A DNA stretch of 15,902 nucleotides from NCBI GenBank assembly GCA_903939665.1, contig CAJAHZ010000397.1, forward strand, positions 1 to 15,902, read 5' to 3'. The notes under the pieces were generated by a model, which worked only from the letters and a program-made list of their open reading frames with translations, made no database searches and was not told where the DNA came from. The position numbers and the translations under genes are program-made. Of the stretch, positions 13,715 through 15,902 are shown piece by piece. Numbering within the stretch: the stretch's first letter is position 1; each line of letters starts with the position of its first letter. Origin of the DNA: an uncultured Pseudomonadota bacterium (lineage in GTDB: Bacteria > Pseudomonadota > Gammaproteobacteria > Burkholderiales > Rhodocyclaceae).

Positions 13715-14550
13715 GCTGCCTGCCGCCGTTCAGCGAGCACCCGCTGCGCTACCAGCCGGGCCGCATCGAGTTCATCGACCAGTTCGGCGAGCGGCGGAAT
13801 ATTGTCATCGCGCTCGATCATTGTCGGTACCGCACCGGTCCGGCGCACGGTGTAGGCATAGAGATCCCACACGGCATCGCAGACCGGATGGTCGTGCGTA
13901 TCGACAATGTAGCCACCGTGATCCTCATGGCCTGCGAGGTGGATCTGCCGTACCGCCGCAGCCGGCATCGCATCGATAAACGTGCGCGGATCGAAACCAT
14001 GGTTGATGCTATTCACATAAACGTTATTCACATCGAGCAGCAACTCGCAGCCGGTGCGTGCCACCAGTTCTGCGATGAATGCCCACTCGCTCATCTCATC
14101 GGCGCGATAGCGCACATAGCTGGAGACGTTTTCGAGCAGAAAGGGGCAGCCGAGCAGATCCTGCATCTGCGCCACGCGCGGCACGAGATGGCGCAAGCTT
14201 GCTTCGGTATAAGGCAGAGGCAGCAGGTCGTGCAGATTCAGCGAATCGGTTCCCGTCCAGCACAGATGGTCGGACACCCAGGCCGGCTCGACGCGCCGAA
14301 CCAGCGCCTTGAGTTGGCGCAGATAATCGGTATCGAGCGGATCACTGCTGCCAATCGACAGCGATACACCGTGCATCGCCATCGGATAGTCGCGACGAAT
14401 GCGGTCAAGAAAGTGCAAGGGCTTGCCGCCATCGACCAGATAATTCTCGGAGATGATTTCGAGCCAGTCGACCCGCTGCGGCGCCGCGACAAAATCGCTG
14501 TAATGCTCGGTGCGCAACCCCAGGCCGAAACCTTGCAGAACTTGGCTCAT
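13711..14550 (-). CDS. bufB: MNIO (DUF692) oxidase BufB, mirror copy
   Basis: This is an identical mirror of 1353-2192: 279 aa with all metal-site blocks (SDHLCWTG, FLLENVSSY, LLLDVNNVYVN, DTHDHPV) in place. Together with bufA and bufC it forms the bufferin biosynthesis unit. Confidence 0.9.
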   Translation of the reverse strand: MSQVLQGFGLGLRTEHYSDFVAAPQRVDWLEIISENYLVDGGKPLHFLDRIRRDYPMAMHGVSLSIGSSDPLDTDYLRQLKALVRRVEPAWVSDHLCWTGTDSLNLHDLLPLPYTEASLRHLVPRVAQMQDLLGCPFLLENVSSYVRYRADEMSEWAFIAELVARTGCELLLDVNNVYVNSINHGFDPRTFIDAMPAAAVRQIHLAGHEDHGGYIVDTHDHPVCDAVWDLYAYTVRRTGAVPTMIERDDNIPPLAELVDELDAARLVAQRVLAERRQAA

Positions 14551-14565
14551 TGACTTCTCCCGACG

Positions 14566-14599
14566 AAAAACGATCGCCCCGGCATCGACCGGGGCGACC
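14566..14599 (-). terminator. bufA-bufB hairpin with T-run, mirror copy
   Basis: Mirror of 1304-1337: a perfect 9-bp GC-rich stem with a six-base loop, followed on the minus strand by five T. Confidence 0.65.
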
Positions 14600-14610
14600 C
14601 GGACCATCAA

Positions 14611-14871
14611 TTACTTGGCGACCTTGCCACCGGCATCCGTACATTCCTTGGCGCTGGGCTTGCTCACCCAGCCCTGCCCCTTGCAGGCATTCATCCCTTT
14701 ACAATCATTCTTCGCCGTCTTGCACTCAGCCGTACCCTTGCAAGAATTAATACCTGTGCAATGAACCGTGGCGCCATCCGCAGCCTGAGCCAGCGGTGTC
14801 ATGAAGGCACCCGAAGCGAAAAGCGCAGCCGCCGCAGCAGCCAGAGCAACACCGGAAAGTTGATTCGACAT
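14611..14871 (-). CDS. bufA: Bufferin-type precursor peptide, mirror copy
   Basis: This is an identical mirror of 1032-1292: 86 aa, Sec signal peptide to AQA (residue 30), six cysteines in CKG-type repeats. Confidence 0.8.
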   Translation of the reverse strand: MSNQLSGVALAAAAAALFASGAFMTPLAQAADGATVHCTGINSCKGTAECKTAKNDCKGMNACKGQGWVSKPSAKECTDAGGKVAK

Positions 14872-14941
14872 TTTGTTTCTCCTGGTAGTGATGAGGTAGT
14901 GTCGCAGCGAACCGTTTCCGGCCCGCCTTGCCGACACTGAT

Positions 14942-14968
14942 TAGACGCACGAACCGCGAATTACTTAC
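14942..14968 (-). promoter_or_regulatory. Candidate ECF-type promoter, mirror copy
   Basis: Mirror of 935-961: GTAAGT and CGTCTA with a 15-bp spacer on the minus strand. Confidence 0.4.
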
Positions 14969-14988
14969 AGCAGAAAAAACTTTTTTAA

Positions 14989-15186
14989 CTATGCCCTGAT
15001 GCTGATCCTGCTGCCGACCACGGCGCTCTCGACAGGCCGATTCCCGGCGCTTGTCGCCAAGACACCCGCCGCCTGCGCCCCAACCTTTGCCACAACCCGC
15101 TCATGACGCACTTGAATATCACGCCCATAATCCCTGAGCGCCTCCAAGCCACCTTTCTGACAAGACGTACAGCCACTAATTCCCAT
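14989..15186 (-). CDS. Unrecognised 65-aa CxxC protein, mirror copy
   Basis: Mirror of 717-914: strong GGAGG ribosome site, N-terminal MGISGCTSCQKG, no signal peptide. The function is unknown. Confidence 0.48.
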   Translation of the reverse strand: MGISGCTSCQKGGLEALRDYGRDIQVRHERVVAKVGAQAAGVLATSAGNRPVESAVVGSRISIRA

Positions 15187-15380
15187 CACAGACCTCCACA
15201 GGTAAATAAAATTGGAACGGCCCCCAGACCGAGCGGGACAAGCCTTCCTATCAGTAGTCGGAGAAGATGCCCGCGCCTTACAGAATGTTGATCGCACAGG
15301 GGCGCTTTGCCGGGTTCGTGCAACTCGCCGATTGCGAGCAAACTGCGCGCTGTGATAACACGCAACTTCAGGAAGCACCG

Positions 15381-15902
15381 ATGCAGCGCCACACACGACT
15401 AATCGCTGTCGCCATTTTTCTCGGGCTGCTGCTCGCAGGCTTTGAGCTATTGGGGCTGCGCCAGCACTTCAGCCTGGATTTTCTGCAGCAGCGGATCGCC
15501 GAACACCGGATCAGCGGACTGATCATCTTCATCGCCCTGTTCTCGCTGGGCAACCTCATCCAGATTCCCGGCTGGCTGTTTCTCGCGGCTGCCGTCCTCA
15601 CCCTCGGACGTGGCTGGGGCGGCCTTGCCACCTATGTTGCCGCCAGCATTTCATGCGTGCTGACATTTTTCACGATCCGCTTCGTAGGCGGCAACGCCCT
15701 GCGCGAACTCACGGGCAAGACCGCCGCCCGCATCCTCGGCAGGCTCGACGCCCAGCCGATCCGCAGCGTTGTATTGCTCAGAATTCTGTTTCAAACCGTT
15801 CCCGCGCTCAACTACGCGCTCGCCTTGTCCGGCATCAGGTTCCGGCAATACCTCACCGGCACACTGCTCGGCCTGCCCTTGCCGATTGCGCTGTATTGCG
15901 TA
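15381..15902 (+). CDS. VTT/TVP38 (DedA-like) membrane protein, truncated, mirror copy
   Basis: This is an identical mirror of 1-522, easier to read here on the plus strand. It has 174 codons from the ATG after AGGAAG, with no stop before the window end. VTT-type blocks are GNLIQIPGWLFL (57-68), FFTIRFVGG (96-104) and LLRILFQTVPALNYALALSG (132-151). Full family members usually run to about 200-230 aa, so roughly the last 30-60 residues may be missing. Confidence 0.8.
   Translation, partial: MQRHTRLIAVAIFLGLLLAGFELLGLRQHFSLDFLQQRIAEHRISGLIIFIALFSLGNLIQIPGWLFLAAAVLTLGRGWGGLATYVAASISCVLTFFTIRFVGGNALRELTGKTAARILGRLDAQPIRSVVLLRILFQTVPALNYALALSGIRFRQYLTGTLLGLPLPIALYCV

Larger units (their letters stand above)
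1..15902. repeat. Perfect inverted duplication, arms 1-7951 and 7952-15902
   Basis: The window reads the same on both strands: the first 30 bases are the reverse complement of the last 30, and all recognised genes recur at 15903-minus-coordinate with identical proteins, including frameshifts and pseudogenes. No unique spacer exists; the axis lies between 7951 and 7952. An arm identity of 100% over almost 8 kb, ending exactly at both window edges, favours a fold-back assembly or library chimera. A biological inverted dimer or a read-through hairpin end cannot be excluded from sequence alone. Confidence 0.97.

Noticed and set aside
1..15902. CRISPR array, tRNA or rRNA genes
   Set aside because: No regularly spaced direct repeats, cloverleaf-like segments or rRNA signature sequences were seen on either strand.

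Overview
The window is one exact inverted duplication. Base i pairs with base 15903-i, so bases 1-7951 and 7952-15902 are reverse complements and every gene appears twice in mirror orientation. The first and last bases are complementary and every gene I recognise has an identical mirror copy. There is therefore only about 7.95 kb of independent sequence. A fold-back assembly or library chimera is the most economical explanation; a real inverted dimer is possible but less likely. Below, 'left arm' is 1-7951; right-arm copies are listed with mirrored coordinates.

The DNA is moderately GC-rich, with Shine-Dalgarno sites, ATGA start/stop overlaps and proteobacterial gene families. This suggests a Gram-negative proteobacterium. 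A betaproteobacterium is my impression from the protein style, not something proved here.

Left arm, region by region. (1) 1-522, minus strand: 5'-complete but contig-truncated VTT/TVP38 (DedA-like) membrane protein. (2) 717-3388, plus strand: a bufferin-type cluster. It holds an unrecognised 65-aa ORF with a CxxC, then a candidate ECF-type promoter, a six-cysteine secreted peptide (BufA-like), a hairpin with a T-run, an MNIO/DUF692 enzyme (BufB), a DUF2063 partner (BufC) and an unrecognised 75-aa membrane protein. In the family model the peptide is exported to the periplasm, BufB with BufC modifies its cysteines, and the product binds copper. (3) 3472-4854, minus strand: an APC-superfamily amino-acid/polyamine permease, convergent with the bufferin side. 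(4) 4918-7932: a toxin-antitoxin patch. It contains a frameshifted VapC remnant, a ParDE-type pair, a HicAB pair with intact toxin but frameshifted antitoxin, two short inverted repeats resembling REP-type elements, and a second ParDE-type pair whose toxin is 50% identical to the first. (5) The mirror axis lies 19 bp after the second toxin stop codon, at AAG|CTT.

No rRNA, tRNA, CRISPR array, integrase or complete transposase was found. The most interesting biology is the bufferin locus with its unassigned small flanking ORFs and hairpin between peptide and enzyme. The most important caution is that apparent gene duplication and convergent toxin genes at the centre are probably artefacts of the palindrome.
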